NCBI GenBank assembly: GCA_025363655.1
Contig: JANYDK010000004.1
Span: 1 to 64,000 of the forward strand
DNA: 64,000 nt
Reading direction: 5' to 3'
Source of the DNA: Deltaproteobacteria bacterium
GTDB taxonomy: Bacteria; Myxococcota_A; Polyangia; Polyangiales; JADJMO01
The translations under genes and the position numbers were made by a program. The notes beneath the pieces were generated by a model, which saw only the letters and a program-made list of their open reading frames with translations, had not been told where the DNA came from and searched no databases. Shown piece by piece: positions 34,798-43,465 of the stretch. The first letter of the stretch is position 1. Each line of letters starts with the position of its first letter.

Positions 34798-36017
34798 GCT
34801 CGCCGCGCACCACGCTCGCGACGCTCGCCACGCTCGCCACGCGCCCGCACCTCGGCGATTCGCACAACTTCGGGCGTCGCGTCACCGCCTCCGAAACGCG
34901 CATCCACAAGCCGCGGACGATTTTCTGGGAGTGGTTGATGCTCTCGGCGAAGAGCCCGCTCCGTCGCTTCTTCGACATGGCGGCGGCGAAAGACGGTCTC
35001 GAGGATCGCGCGTTCGGTTTCCTTCCTGATCTCGACTTCGGCGATCCCCGCGCGCGCGATGGAGGTGAGGTCCAGCGCGTCGTCCTCGAGCCACTCGGCG
35101 AGCTCTCGGGTGAGGAGAAGAGCAAGCTGGCGCGCATCGTCGGTCGGTCGCTGGCGCTCTTCAGTTGGCTCGGCGTCTCCGATTTGCACTGGGAAAACCT
35201 GGTGATTGGTGCTGGTTCCGGGGGAGACGTCGTCTTTGCGCCGCTCGACGTCGAGATGTTCCTCGCCGAGCTCTCGATGCCGACCGAGACCAAGTTGATC
35301 CCCGACGCCGATCCCGAAGTGGCGGCGATCTGTCGGCACGCGTGCGGAGTGCGACGCGTCCTTCCTTGGCTCGGCAAGCCGATCGATCCGGTCGATCTCT
35401 TGGCGATGATCGGCGCCTATCGCCAGACGCTGGCCTTCCTCGATCGACATTCGCAAGAGATCGCCGATCTCCTCGCCGCCGAGCCTGGGCTGCGCGAGGC
35501 GCCGATTCGCGTGCTCTTGCGCGGAACCGGCGACTACGTAAGTGCGGGCAAGACGCGCCTCTGGCCGCCGCTCCTCGCCGCCGAGAAAGAGCAGCTCGAT
35601 CGCGGCGACATCCCCTATTTTTTCCGCTTGTACGGGCGCGCGGGAATTCACTGGTTCGGCGACGCGGCGCTGACCGAGCTCCGGCGTCTTCCACACGAGG
35701 GCGACGTTCCCCAGCTCGATCCGATGCTCCAGGTCTCGAAAGGATTGCGTTCGCCTTCGCGCAAGCGTCTCCGCGAGGAGGGATTGCTGACGCTGGTGGG
35801 AGCGTTCGACCATCCGTCGTTCACCGGCCGCCACGAGCTCGGTCAATACGCGCTGACGTTCACCTCGAAGAAAATCACGCTTCAATTGCCGAAGAGCGAC
35901 GAGCTACGGTCGCATCGCAAGATGAGCGAGTTCGTCGGCAGCGTGTATCTCCCCTGCCACTGCGGCGAGGTGCGTTCGGTGTTCGTGCCTCCCGTGACGA
36001 AGTGCGACGCGCTTTGA
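34794..36017 (+). CDS. Stand-alone LanM-type dehydratase-domain (DUF4135-like) protein
   Basis: The 407-residue protein aligns by eye to the kinase-like dehydratase core of class II lanthipeptide synthetases. In order it has GDSHNFGRRV (Asp-22, His-24), KPR (Lys-39), SDLHWENLVI (Asp-130, His-132, Asn-135), PLDVEMF (Asp-152), LRGTGDY (Arg-243, Thr-245) and AEKEQLDRGDIPYFF (Glu-264; DIPYF 272-276). These match the residues used by LanM for substrate phosphorylation and phosphate elimination. About 200 residues of the usual N-terminal cap and the whole LanC cyclase domain are absent, and no precursor peptide or transporter is adjacent. It is coupled to rsmE; a DTW-domain gene follows. Substrate unknown. 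Confidence 0.8.
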   Translation: MSSPRTTLATLATLATRPHLGDSHNFGRRVTASETRIHKPRTIFWEWLMLSAKSPLRRFFDMAAAKDGLEDRAFGFLPDLDFGDPRARDGGEVQRVVLEPLGELSGEEKSKLARIVGRSLALFSWLGVSDLHWENLVIGAGSGGDVVFAPLDVEMFLAELSMPTETKLIPDADPEVAAICRHACGVRRVLPWLGKPIDPVDLLAMIGAYRQTLAFLDRHSQEIADLLAAEPGLREAPIRVLLRGTGDYVSAGKTRLWPPLLAAEKEQLDRGDIPYFFRLYGRAGIHWFGDAALTELRRLPHEGDVPQLDPMLQVSKGLRSPSRKRLREEGLLTLVGAFDHPSFTGRHELGQYALTFTSKKITLQLPKSDELRSHRKMSEFVGSVYLPCHCGEVRSVFVPPVTKCDAL

Positions 36018-36149
36018 CCCGAGGCCTTGCCCGAAGGGGGGCAAACCGAGGGAGATCGCGTGATGTGGCCGGGGCCTTCCATCCCCGCGCCGCGGCGAGC
36101 CGGCTGAAGGCGTGCACGCACCGTCCCGCCGTTCTAGCCTCGCACGGAC

Positions 36150-36824
36150 GTGGAAACCTGCGAAACCTGTCACCGCCCCAAGGTCGCGTGCGTCTGCGAG
36201 CGCATCGTCAGCTACCCGACGACGCGGCGCGTGCTCATCCTTCAACATCCGCAAGAGCAGGACGCGGTCCTCGGCTCGGCGCAGATACTCGTCGCCAGCC
36301 TGCCGAAGGTGAAGCTGGTGGTCGGCCTCAGTTGGCGCAACTTCGCCGCTGCGCTCGGTGAGGAAGCGGTCGATCCACGCCGCTGGGCGGTGCTCTTTCC
36401 CGATCGCGAGGCCGAAGGCGAAGGAGTCACCGCGAAGGGCGGCGTGACGCCTTCGCCGAGCGAGCTCGAAGGCATCGTCGTCCTCGACGGCACCTGGTCG
36501 AAGGCGAAGACCCTCTGGTGGCGCAACCCGTGGATCACCAAGCTCGGTCGGCTGACCCTGAGGCCGAGCCAGCCGTCGATTTACGGCAGCCTCCGCGCCG
36601 AGCCGCGCCGCGAATACGTCTCGACCCTCGAGTCCGTCGCCGCCGCGCTCACCCTCTGCGGCGAAGCGCCGGAGATCGAGGTCGGCCTCAGCCGCGTCTT
36701 TCGCACGATGGTGCAGCGCGCCCGCGACGCCCACATCATCCCGAAACCCAAGGGCTCCAGGGGATCGAGGCGTGCGCCGGGCCCGAGGCCGCCGGGAAAA
36801 CCGAGCCCTCCGCGAACCGGCTGA
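36150..36824 (+). CDS. DTW-domain tRNA-uridine aminocarboxypropyltransferase (TapT-like)
   Basis: The 224-residue protein starts with GTG 36150 (METCETCHRPKVACVCERI). It has the N-terminal Cys set (CETCHRP, CVC), ILQHPQEQDAVLGSA, and the DxTW core VVLDGTWSKAKTLWWRNPW that names the family. Such enzymes transfer the 3-amino-3-carboxypropyl group of AdoMet to a tRNA uridine (acp3U47). The C-terminal 25 residues are basic Pro/Arg/Gly and probably disordered. Second RNA-modification gene of the cluster after rsmE; the intervening 132 bp contain a weak hairpin near 36028-36046. Confidence 0.88.
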   Translation: METCETCHRPKVACVCERIVSYPTTRRVLILQHPQEQDAVLGSAQILVASLPKVKLVVGLSWRNFAAALGEEAVDPRRWAVLFPDREAEGEGVTAKGGVTPSPSELEGIVVLDGTWSKAKTLWWRNPWITKLGRLTLRPSQPSIYGSLRAEPRREYVSTLESVAAALTLCGEAPEIEVGLSRVFRTMVQRARDAHIIPKPKGSRGSRRAPGPRPPGKPSPPRTG

Positions 36825-36942
36825 GACCTGCCGCGACGTGCCGCGAGTGCTGCTAGCATCGCCTCGAGAATCGTCGCGCGCACGGTGTTCGGGCCTCGGT
36901 AGCGCTCGCCCGCCTCAGCGCGCCCTCGAAGGGAGCATCGCG

Positions 36943-37044
36943 ATGGCCAAGGGTCAGGAAAAGCCGAAGAAGAACAACAAAGAGAAGCTGACCGTGAAAG
37001 AGAAGAAGCAGAAGAAGAAAGAGAAGGCCGCCAAGGCGAAGTGA
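36943..37044 (+). CDS. 33-residue Lys-rich small protein
   Basis: ATG 36943 follows GGGAGC (36931-36936). The product has about half Lys residues with Glu, Gln and Ala (MAKGQEKPKKNNKEKL... KEKKQKKKEKAAKAK), a disordered, strongly basic protein likely to bind nucleic acid or ribosomes. It is followed 12 bp downstream by a strong hairpin, supporting a real short transcript. No family can be named with certainty. Confidence 0.6.
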   Translation: MAKGQEKPKKNNKEKLTVKEKKQKKKEKAAKAK

Positions 37045-37056
37045 GGCGGCCTCTCG

Positions 37057-37098
37057 TCGGAGCTCACGTCTCGTCATTTCGAAGCGCGTGAGCTCCGA
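37057..37098. terminator. Bidirectional hairpin between convergent genes
   Basis: A perfect 12-bp stem, TCGGAGCTCACG (37057-37068) with CGTGAGCTCCGA (37087-37098), encloses an 18-nt loop. It lies between the Lys-rich gene (plus, stop 37044) and the Cys-rich gene (minus, stop 37130), the position of a shared terminator. No U-run is seen on either side. Confidence 0.6.
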
Positions 37099-37129
37099 TG
37101 GCCTCCAGGTCCCCGCGTCGTCGGCGCCC

Positions 37130-37798
37130 TCAGCTGCCGCAGTGGGAGGTGCTGGAGCCGTGGAAGCAGAGGTTGAGGAGACCGTCGCTCGCGCTGGTGC
37201 ACGACGCGTTGTCGGTGCAAGCGTATTGGCAGGCGCGTAGCGAACCGCCGGTGCTGATGCAGTCGGTGCCGCAGAGGCAATCGTCGGCGCTGGAGCAGCC
37301 AGTCCCGCCGAGGTCGCTGTCGTTGGGATAGCAGGCAGGCACCGCGGTGTCGCGCGTCATGATGCAGGCCTTGTGCGATCCGCCGACCTCGGCGCAGCGC
37401 AGCGTCTCGGTTTTGGAGGCGAGGCCAGTCGGCATCTTCACCGTGATGGCAGTGCAATCGGCCTGCGCGTCACAGCGCGGAAGACAGACTTTTTCGCCCT
37501 TCTTCGTGGCCACGCAGACGTGGACCACCCCCTGCCCGGGCACGTCGGGATAGCTCGCGCAGTCGGCGTCGGTCTCGCAACCGCGGATGCACGCGTGCGC
37601 GAGGGAGCAACGACCGGTGAGACACGAGCCGGGGCTCCTGCAAGGATCGCCGACGCCTTTGTAGCCGCGGAAGAGGTCGCCCGGCTCCTTCGCGCCGCCG
37701 CACGCTTCGCGACATTTGCGACGAAGGTGTGCGCTGGCTCGAAAGGAGACGATCGTCGATTTGACCTGAAACAAGGCAGGTACGATGCGACGAACCAT
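37130..37798 (-). CDS. Cys-rich protein without a visible export signal
   Basis: The 222-residue open frame contains about 24 Cys in repeating C-x(4-6)-C units (GDPCRSPGSCLTGRCSLAHACIRGCETDADC, CLPRCDAQADC, CSSADDCLCGTDC), the style of secreted Cys-rich myxobacterial proteins. The first 30 residues (MVRRIVPALFQVKSTIVSFRAS...) are not a convincing signal peptide, and the start overlaps the divergent cupin gene by 14 bp. Either the true start lies elsewhere, or the 5' end was lost or shifted by a frame error. Coding region is well supported; start and integrity are uncertain. Confidence 0.65.
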   Translation of the reverse strand: MVRRIVPALFQVKSTIVSFRASAHLRRKCREACGGAKEPGDLFRGYKGVGDPCRSPGSCLTGRCSLAHACIRGCETDADCASYPDVPGQGVVHVCVATKKGEKVCLPRCDAQADCTAITVKMPTGLASKTETLRCAEVGGSHKACIMTRDTAVPACYPNDSDLGGTGCSSADDCLCGTDCISTGGSLRACQYACTDNASCTSASDGLLNLCFHGSSTSHCGS

Positions 37799-38171
37799 GG
37801 CCGTCGAATTCGAGCTGCTCCAGACCTTCGACGATCCGCGCGGTTCTTCGTTCGATCCGATCGAGGGCGCGGCGCTCGTCGATCATCGCAACGTCCACGT
37901 CGTCCTCACCGCGTCCGGGCATGTGCGGGGCAATCACCTCCACCATCGCGGCATCGAACGGCTGGTGGTGCGCGGGCCGGCGCTCGTCGCCACCGAAGAC
38001 GAGGACGGTCGCGTGGAGCGCGAAATCGCCGCTGGCGTCGTCGCCCGCATCACGCTCGGACCCGGCGTCGCGCACGCGGTGAAGAACACAGGCGAGGCGA
38101 CGATGCTCATCGTCTCCTTCGGCACCGAGCCGTTCGATCCGAAGAACACGAGCCCGAAGAAGCTGCTCTGA
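37785..38171 (+). CDS. CapF-type cupin (polysaccharide-biosynthesis C-terminal domain)
   Basis: The 128-residue protein is a single cupin. GNHLHHRGIERLVVRGPALV, GPGVAHAVKNTGEATMLIV and the terminal FGTEPFDPKNTSPKKLL match the C-terminal cupin of CapF-like capsule-sugar enzymes (GNHYHH...EKF.VV.G.A..., FDPxxPDT). The His residues would hold a metal. It lacks the reductase half, so it is a free-standing version, perhaps a nucleotide-sugar epimerase/isomerase. ATG 37785 is preferred (AGGCAGG 37772-37778); ATG 37797 is possible. No polysaccharide cluster is adjacent. Confidence 0.83.
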   Translation: MRRTMAVEFELLQTFDDPRGSSFDPIEGAALVDHRNVHVVLTASGHVRGNHLHHRGIERLVVRGPALVATEDEDGRVEREIAAGVVARITLGPGVAHAVKNTGEATMLIVSFGTEPFDPKNTSPKKLL

Positions 38172-38178
38172 TCTCCGT

Positions 38179-39435
38179 TCAGTCGTGCAGCGAACGTCCG
38201 TTGGTCTCGGGCATCGGCGCCATGATCGCGAGGCCGATGAGGCCGTAGAGGACGATGAAATAGGCCGGCAGAATGGGCTGATGGAACTTGTCGATGAGCC
38301 ACGTCGAGAGGAGCGGCGCCGTGCCTCCAGCGAGCGCGAGCGTGACGCTGTAGGCGACGCTCATCGAGGTCACGCGCGTCCGGAGCGGGAAAATCTCGAC
38401 GACCATCGCCCCCTGCAGTCCGAGCGCCATGCCCAGCGGCACCGCCAAGAGCACCTGGCCGAGGACGAAGTGGGTCGGCGTTCCGTGGAGCATGATGTTG
38501 AGCGAAGGGACGACGGCCGCCATCGCCGCCACGGTCACGATGATCATCAGACGCTTGCGCCCGACGCGATCGGAGAGCCAGCCACCGAAGGGTTTGGCGA
38601 GGAGGACGACGCCGAGGCTGATGGTGTTGGCGAGGAGGAACGCCTCACCACCCTCGCCGGTCATCGACTTGCGACGCTCGACGGCGAAGGTGAACGCCAG
38701 GTAGTACGCGGCGTTGGTCATCGCGACGATGCCGAACGTCTGCACGATCGGCCTCATGTCCGCGAGCAGCGATGACAAGATCGGCGGCCTCTTTTCCGCC
38801 ACTTTCTCGAATGCTTCGGACTCGTGGAGGCCGTTGCGGAGGAGCCATCCGATGATGCAGAAGATGACGCTGCCGATGAAGGGGACGCGCCATCCCCATG
38901 CGGAAGCCGCCGCGCTTCCGAGGACGCGGTTGACGCCCCACGCGGCGAGCGAGCCGAGGATGAAGCCGACGGTGGTCCCGGCCGCGGTCGAGCTGCTGAT
39001 GAGGCCACGCATGAGCGGCGAGGCGAGCTCGGTCGTGTAGACCATCGAGCCGGTGAACTCGCCCCCGAGCGAGAAGCCTTGGATGAGTCGGAAGGTGAGG
39101 AGCAGGAGCGGCGCGGCGACGCCGATGTGCGCGTAGTTGGGCAAGAGGCCGATGGCGAGGGTGGCGCCGCCCATCAACGCGATCGAGAGCGTGAGGAGCG
39201 CGCGGCGACCGACGCGGTCACCGACCATCCCGAGGACGATGCTGCCGATCGGACGCGCGGCGAATCCGAGGGCGAAGACCGCCAGCGAGAGGAGCTGGCG
39301 CGCGGTAGGGCTCGACTGGGGAAAGAACTGAGCCCCGATATCGGTGGAAAAATAGCCGTAGACCGCGAAATCGAACCACTCGAGGACGTTTCCGATGAGC
39401 CCGGCTGCGGCCGTGCGGAGCGCCGATTGTTTCAC
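38179..39435 (-). CDS. MHS-family MFS transporter (metabolite:H+ symporter)
   Basis: The 418-residue protein has twelve predicted helices and the MHS signatures: GNVLEWFDFAVYGYF (about 14-28), RPIGSIVLGMVGDRVGRR (about 61-78) after helix 2, RLIQGFSLGGEFTGS (about 115-129) and LSDRVGRKRLM (about 285-295). MHS members (ProP, CitA, KgtP, ShiA) move carboxylates or osmolytes with protons across the inner membrane; the substrate cannot be told. Single gene, convergent with the cupin (7 bp) and divergent from the HEAT-kinase gene. Confidence 0.93.
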   Translation of the reverse strand: MKQSALRTAAAGLIGNVLEWFDFAVYGYFSTDIGAQFFPQSSPTARQLLSLAVFALGFAARPIGSIVLGMVGDRVGRRALLTLSIALMGGATLAIGLLPNYAHIGVAAPLLLLTFRLIQGFSLGGEFTGSMVYTTELASPLMRGLISSSTAAGTTVGFILGSLAAWGVNRVLGSAAASAWGWRVPFIGSVIFCIIGWLLRNGLHESEAFEKVAEKRPPILSSLLADMRPIVQTFGIVAMTNAAYYLAFTFAVERRKSMTGEGGEAFLLANTISLGVVLLAKPFGGWLSDRVGRKRLMIIVTVAAMAAVVPSLNIMLHGTPTHFVLGQVLLAVPLGMALGLQGAMVVEIFPLRTRVTSMSVAYSVTLALAGGTAPLLSTWLIDKFHQPILPAYFIVLYGLIGLAIMAPMPETNGRSLHD

Positions 39436-39547
39436 CGGCGCAGCTTGCCTCGGCCTCCGCGCGAATGCATCCGCCGGGCCTCCCCAAGAAGTCCTGGCAG
39501 CGATCTGGCGCTGCGAGGTCGCCCTCCTCTACGCTCCCGATCACGCC

Positions 39548-42500
39548 ATGTTCTCCACTGCGGCGAGTGCCGCCCTCCTCACGCTCGCCAACGCGAGCGC
39601 CGACAGCGACGACGTCGACCTCGCGCTGCGCGAGAGGTGGCGTGGAACCAAGACGGCTGGAGAATGGCTCGACGCCGAGCTCGTTGCGGCAGCCGAGACC
39701 TTCGCCGAAGCGATGGAGCTCCATGCGAACGACGCGGCCGCCGCCGATCTCCTCCCGCTCTTCGACGGCGTCGGCGCACGCGTGGCCAGCACTTGGTGCT
39801 TCGCCAACACCTGGCGTCGCGATCTCGCGCTCGCACCCCTCTTCTACGCCTTGCGCGATGGCGGTCACGAAGCGTTGGCGATCGAGCTCGGTCGCGCGCG
39901 CGTCGTCGAAGGCCCGATCGGCGACGCCCTCGCCTGCGCACCGCTCCTCGATGGTGGCGACGCGGCGCCGCTCCACGCCGCGGTCAACGCCGAGGCCCGC
40001 GCGCGTCTGCAAATCCTCTTCTGGGAAGCCGGGGCCAGCGCGCGCGAAGTCCCCGAGCTCGGCGCTTGGATCTTCGGCTCACGCGCCACCTTCGAGGAGA
40101 TGGTGCGCAAGCCGGCGCGAGGGACGTTGCGAGGACGCGTGCTCGCCGCGCGTTGTCTCGAGGTCACCGCCGCCGGCATCGGCGCCGCGAAAGACCCGGA
40201 AATCGTCGGTCAAACGTTGCAGGTGCTGCAGCCCCTCCTCTTTCATCCCGAGCCCCTCGTGTGGATCCACGCCGCGCGCGCCCTCGGTCGGCTCGCTGGT
40301 CCGGTCGAGGAGCTACAGGGCACGTTGCTCGATTGGGTCCAGGGCGACTCGCGAATTCTCCGGCAGCGCGCGATCACGGCGTTCGCCTCGCTCCCCGCCG
40401 ATCGCTTCTCGCTCCTCGCGGGCTATCTGCTGACGATCATCAAGTCGCGTGACGAGGATGCGCTGACGCTGGCTGCGGTCGCGGCCGCCACGCCGTATCT
40501 GTTCTTCGAGCGTCGCGACATGTGGGATCGGTTGGCGACGCGGATCATCGCCGGCGATGGCGGGGCGATTTCGGCGCGCGCGCTCGCCCGGGGTCTGGCG
40601 ACGATCTGGCGTCGGGGCATGGCGCACGACGGAATCGAGCCAAAAATGCGAGCTCTTCGTGAGCTGGCGCGCAAGGCGAGGCCGGCCTCGGGTGAAGACG
40701 CGCGTCGCTTCCTCGAGGTCATCTCCGCGACCGACGTCGTCGACGGCGCCGAGCGCGATCCGCTCGATCTCGAGCTCGGCCTGGAGAACCTCGCGCGCAT
40801 CGCCGCACAGTACGACGACGAAGAGGCAGACGCTCGGGCAGCGCGCTTCGCCGGCTCGGTGGCCTCGACGTTCCGCGAAGCACAGCGCATCGTCCTCGGG
40901 ACGAGCAGCGTGCGCCACCGCGCGGCCGCGACCAACGCCCTCGAGTCGTGCGCGCGTGCCTTCGCGCTTCGTCTCTGGGTGCCGCTCCTCGCCACCGGCC
41001 GCGGCGAAGGCCCCGTCGACGAGCCCGATCTGAAAGAGAGCTGGGAGCAGATCGCGCGCGCGCCCTCCGAGCTCCTCGACGTCGTCAAAGAGATGCGACA
41101 TGGACGCGATGCGTCCGGCGAGGGCGTGCGCGATCTCTCGCCCGAGCTTCCGCTCGAAGTGCTGGCGATTCGACTCGGTGGCTATGCGCTCGATGCCTGT
41201 GGCGAAGACGCTGATCTCGGCCCTGGTCGCGGTCAAACTGCGCACGACACCTGCCTTTGGCTTCGCAAGATCGAAGGCCTCGCCGATGGTTCGCGCGAGC
41301 TCCCGGCGTCTCTCGCCGGCGCGCTCTCGATGATGTTCTGGCGACTGGTCGACACCACCCGCGGCACCGCCCTCGGTGAGGTCGACGACGTCGAGTGGCT
41401 GGGGCCTTTCGCCGCCTGGTGGGCGCTGGTCATCGATCGTCCGACCGTCCTCCTTCAGCTCGCGGCCGCGTTGCCGATGATGTCGGAGGAGGCCCTCGCG
41501 ACCTGCTGTCGTCACGCTGAGACCCTGCGCGCGTGCATCGGCAGTGGCGCCGCCGATGGCGCTTGGGTCGGCGAGGCCAAGGACGCGTTCGCCGCGCTCC
41601 ACGCAGCAGAGACCGAGCTCGGGGACGCGACGCTCGATCTCGCGCGCGAGCTCGAATTCTTCGGAGGGGTCGGCGGACGCAACGCCGATCTCGACGCGCG
41701 CTGCCTCGATCTCGTGTTCGCGGCCGATCGCCTCCACCAAGCGCTCGCCAACCCGGTGAAGGCGCTTCATCGCTCGGAAGAGGCGGCCTTCGAATCGATC
41801 CCGCGTGCGCGCATCGAGAACGCAAGGCGGACGAGCACGTTGGTCGGTCGCGCCATTCGCGCGCGCGACGCCTCGCTCCTCGACGTCTGGTTCGCCTCCC
41901 TCGGTCCGGTCGTCTCCGGGCTCCTCGAGGTGACCATTCGCGGCGCCATCGGCCGCACGCCTCCTCCGCCGCCTCCGCCGAAGAAGAAGGAACCCGACGA
42001 GATCGCCGGCTACGAGCTGGTGAAGCCGCTTGGCGAGGGTGGCATCGGCAAGGTCTGGCTGGTCCGCAAGCCCGGTGCCGACCGCTTTTTCGTGCTCAAG
42101 ATCCCCAAGGCCGACGCGCTCGAGAGCGCCAACGAGGCCGAGCGCGCGGCCATCCTCGCGAGCTTCGTCGAGGAAGCGAAGGCCCTCGCCGGCCTCTACC
42201 ACCCCAACGTCGCGAACATCATCGATCGCGGCGTCGTCGACGACGTGCCGTACATGGTGCTCGAGTATTTGATCGGCGCCGATCTCAGTCAGTACGCGGC
42301 GGCCCAGCGCATGTCGCTCTTCGAGCTGCGACAGGTGGTCCTCGACACGTGCGCGGGCCTCTCGGCGCTGCACGGCGTCGGGCTCGTGCACCGCGATCTC
42401 AAGCCACCGAACCTCTGGTTGCGACTTCCTCTCGCCGGCGGTGAGCGCTTCGATCCGCAAAAACACAGGAATCCCGCACACACGGCGCCGCTCTCGACGG

Positions 42501-42874
42501 TGGTCATCGACTTCGGGATGGTGCGTGCGATTCGCGTCAACGCCGAGGTCGGCGGTCGCTTCGTCGCGGGCACGCCGGGCTACATCGCGCCCGAGCAGGT
42601 GCTCGATCCGGTGGAGCTCGATCCGCGCGCCGACCTCTACTCGCTCGCCGGCACGATCTGCAACGTCACCACTGGCCGCTCGTTCTTCGACGAGCTGACG
42701 AGCCCGCGCGATCGACTGATCGCCCACTTGCAGCGTGACCCATTGGAAGACGCCGAGCGCTTGCGCGGATTCCCGGCACCGGTGGCGAAGCTCTTGCGCG
42801 CAGCGGTGACGAAGGAGCCGAAGGACCGCCCGACGGCGATGGAATTCGCGAGGGCGTTCGCGGCGGCGCTCTGA
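39548..42874 (+). CDS. Large HEAT-like repeat protein with C-terminal Ser/Thr kinase
   Basis: The 1108-residue protein has a long helical-repeat region (about 1-800; units such as VWIHAARALGRLAGPVEEL and ALTLAAVAAATPYLF recall HEAT/ARM repeats), a Pro-rich hinge (PPPPPPKKK, about 805-815) and a C-terminal complete Hanks kinase (about 818-1105): GEGGIGKVWLV, FVLKIPK, HRDLKPPN, VIDFGMV, APEQ. It lacks a transmembrane helix, so both parts should be cytoplasmic, the repeats serving as a large sensor or scaffold. The frame is open upstream to 39395 but there overlaps the divergent transporter; 39548 is the first start that avoids the overlap. Confidence 0.9.
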   Translation: MFSTAASAALLTLANASADSDDVDLALRERWRGTKTAGEWLDAELVAAAETFAEAMELHANDAAAADLLPLFDGVGARVASTWCFANTWRRDLALAPLFYALRDGGHEALAIELGRARVVEGPIGDALACAPLLDGGDAAPLHAAVNAEARARLQILFWEAGASAREVPELGAWIFGSRATFEEMVRKPARGTLRGRVLAARCLEVTAAGIGAAKDPEIVGQTLQVLQPLLFHPEPLVWIHAARALGRLAGPVEELQGTLLDWVQGDSRILRQRAITAFASLPADRFSLLAGYLLTIIKSRDEDALTLAAVAAATPYLFFERRDMWDRLATRIIAGDGGAISARALARGLATIWRRGMAHDGIEPKMRALRELARKARPASGEDARRFLEVISATDVVDGAERDPLDLELGLENLARIAAQYDDEEADARAARFAGSVASTFREAQRIVLGTSSVRHRAAATNALESCARAFALRLWVPLLATGRGEGPVDEPDLKESWEQIARAPSELLDVVKEMRHGRDASGEGVRDLSPELPLEVLAIRLGGYALDACGEDADLGPGRGQTAHDTCLWLRKIEGLADGSRELPASLAGALSMMFWRLVDTTRGTALGEVDDVEWLGPFAAWWALVIDRPTVLLQLAAALPMMSEEALATCCRHAETLRACIGSGAADGAWVGEAKDAFAALHAAETELGDATLDLARELEFFGGVGGRNADLDARCLDLVFAADRLHQALANPVKALHRSEEAAFESIPRARIENARRTSTLVGRAIRARDASLLDVWFASLGPVVSGLLEVTIRGAIGRTPPPPPPPKKKEPDEIAGYELVKPLGEGGIGKVWLVRKPGADRFFVLKIPKADALESANEAERAAILASFVEEAKALAGLYHPNVANIIDRGVVDDVPYMVLEYLIGADLSQYAAAQRMSLFELRQVVLDTCAGLSALHGVGLVHRDLKPPNLWLRLPLAGGERFDPQKHRNPAHTAPLSTVVIDFGMVRAIRVNAEVGGRFVAGTPGYIAPEQVLDPVELDPRADLYSLAGTICNVTTGRSFFDELTSPRDRLIAHLQRDPLEDAERLRGFPAPVAKLLRAAVTKEPKDRPTAMEFARAFAAAL

Positions 42875-42904
42875 AGCGGTGGCCCTCACGAAACGATTTG
42901 ATCC

Positions 42905-43465
42905 TCATTTATTCGAACGACGACCGATTTCGGTGACCATCCAGAGCATCAGCTCCCAGGCGCTGCGGACGCCGAGGACGAGGACGCCGAGCGTCGCCGC
43001 GCCGAGCAGGGTGAACGACTCGAAGCGTCCGGTGACGAAACCGACGCCGGCGGAGATGAGCGCGAGGAAGGCGGTGGCCGGGAGCCCGATGCCCATCACC
43101 CAATCGGAGCGCTCCATGTCACCGTGCTTCTCGTGGGCGCGGCGGAACTGGCGATAGACCGACACCAGCGAGACGAGACGCCCGCCGATGGCGACGATGA
43201 GGAGCCCGCCGAAGACGCGCGCGGTCATCGTCGGCATGACGACGACGCAAGCCGTCGCGAGGACGTGGACGAAGTGCGAGAGCGGCGGGTCGACGAAGGC
43301 GCGCATCGACTCGGTGTTCTCGGCGCTCTTGGCGTCGACGAGGGTGGTGCCGAAGCTGACGGCGACGAACATCAAGCCCGTGAGCGTGGCCGCGGCGCCT
43401 CCGGTGAGGAGGTAGAAGTCGTGCCAGCGTTGCGCGGAGGCGAAGAAAGGGTCGAGGTCGGTCAT
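42905..43465 (-). CDS. Small integral membrane protein of the FIST operon
   Basis: The 186-residue protein has four to five hydrophobic helices (about 20-42 YLLTGGAAATLTGLMFVAVSF, 65-83, 85-105, 125-142, 150-175). No known motif. Its start codon overlaps the stop of the histidine-kinase gene by 4 bp (43462-43465), so it is translationally coupled and is the last gene of the FIST - kinase - membrane protein operon. It may be a membrane partner of that signalling pair. Confidence 0.82.
   Translation of the reverse strand: MTDLDPFFASAQRWHDFYLLTGGAAATLTGLMFVAVSFGTTLVDAKSAENTESMRAFVDPPLSHFVHVLATACVVVMPTMTARVFGGLLIVAIGGRLVSLVSVYRQFRRAHEKHGDMERSDWVMGIGLPATAFLALISAGVGFVTGRFESFTLLGAATLGVLVLGVRSAWELMLWMVTEIGRRSNK

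Noticed and set aside
34794-36017. Lanthipeptide biosynthetic cluster
   Set aside because: Although the LanM-type residues are present, no precursor peptide, LanC domain, protease or exporter occurs within the window; a classical cluster is not supported.
36028-36046. Hairpin after the LanM-like gene (TTGCCC with GGGCAA)
   Set aside because: Only six base pairs in GC-rich DNA and no U-run; too weak to list as a terminator.
40313-42889. 858-codon minus-strand open frame
   Set aside because: Shadow of the HEAT-kinase gene on the plus strand; no motif or ribosome site, composition typical of antisense frames in GC-rich genes.
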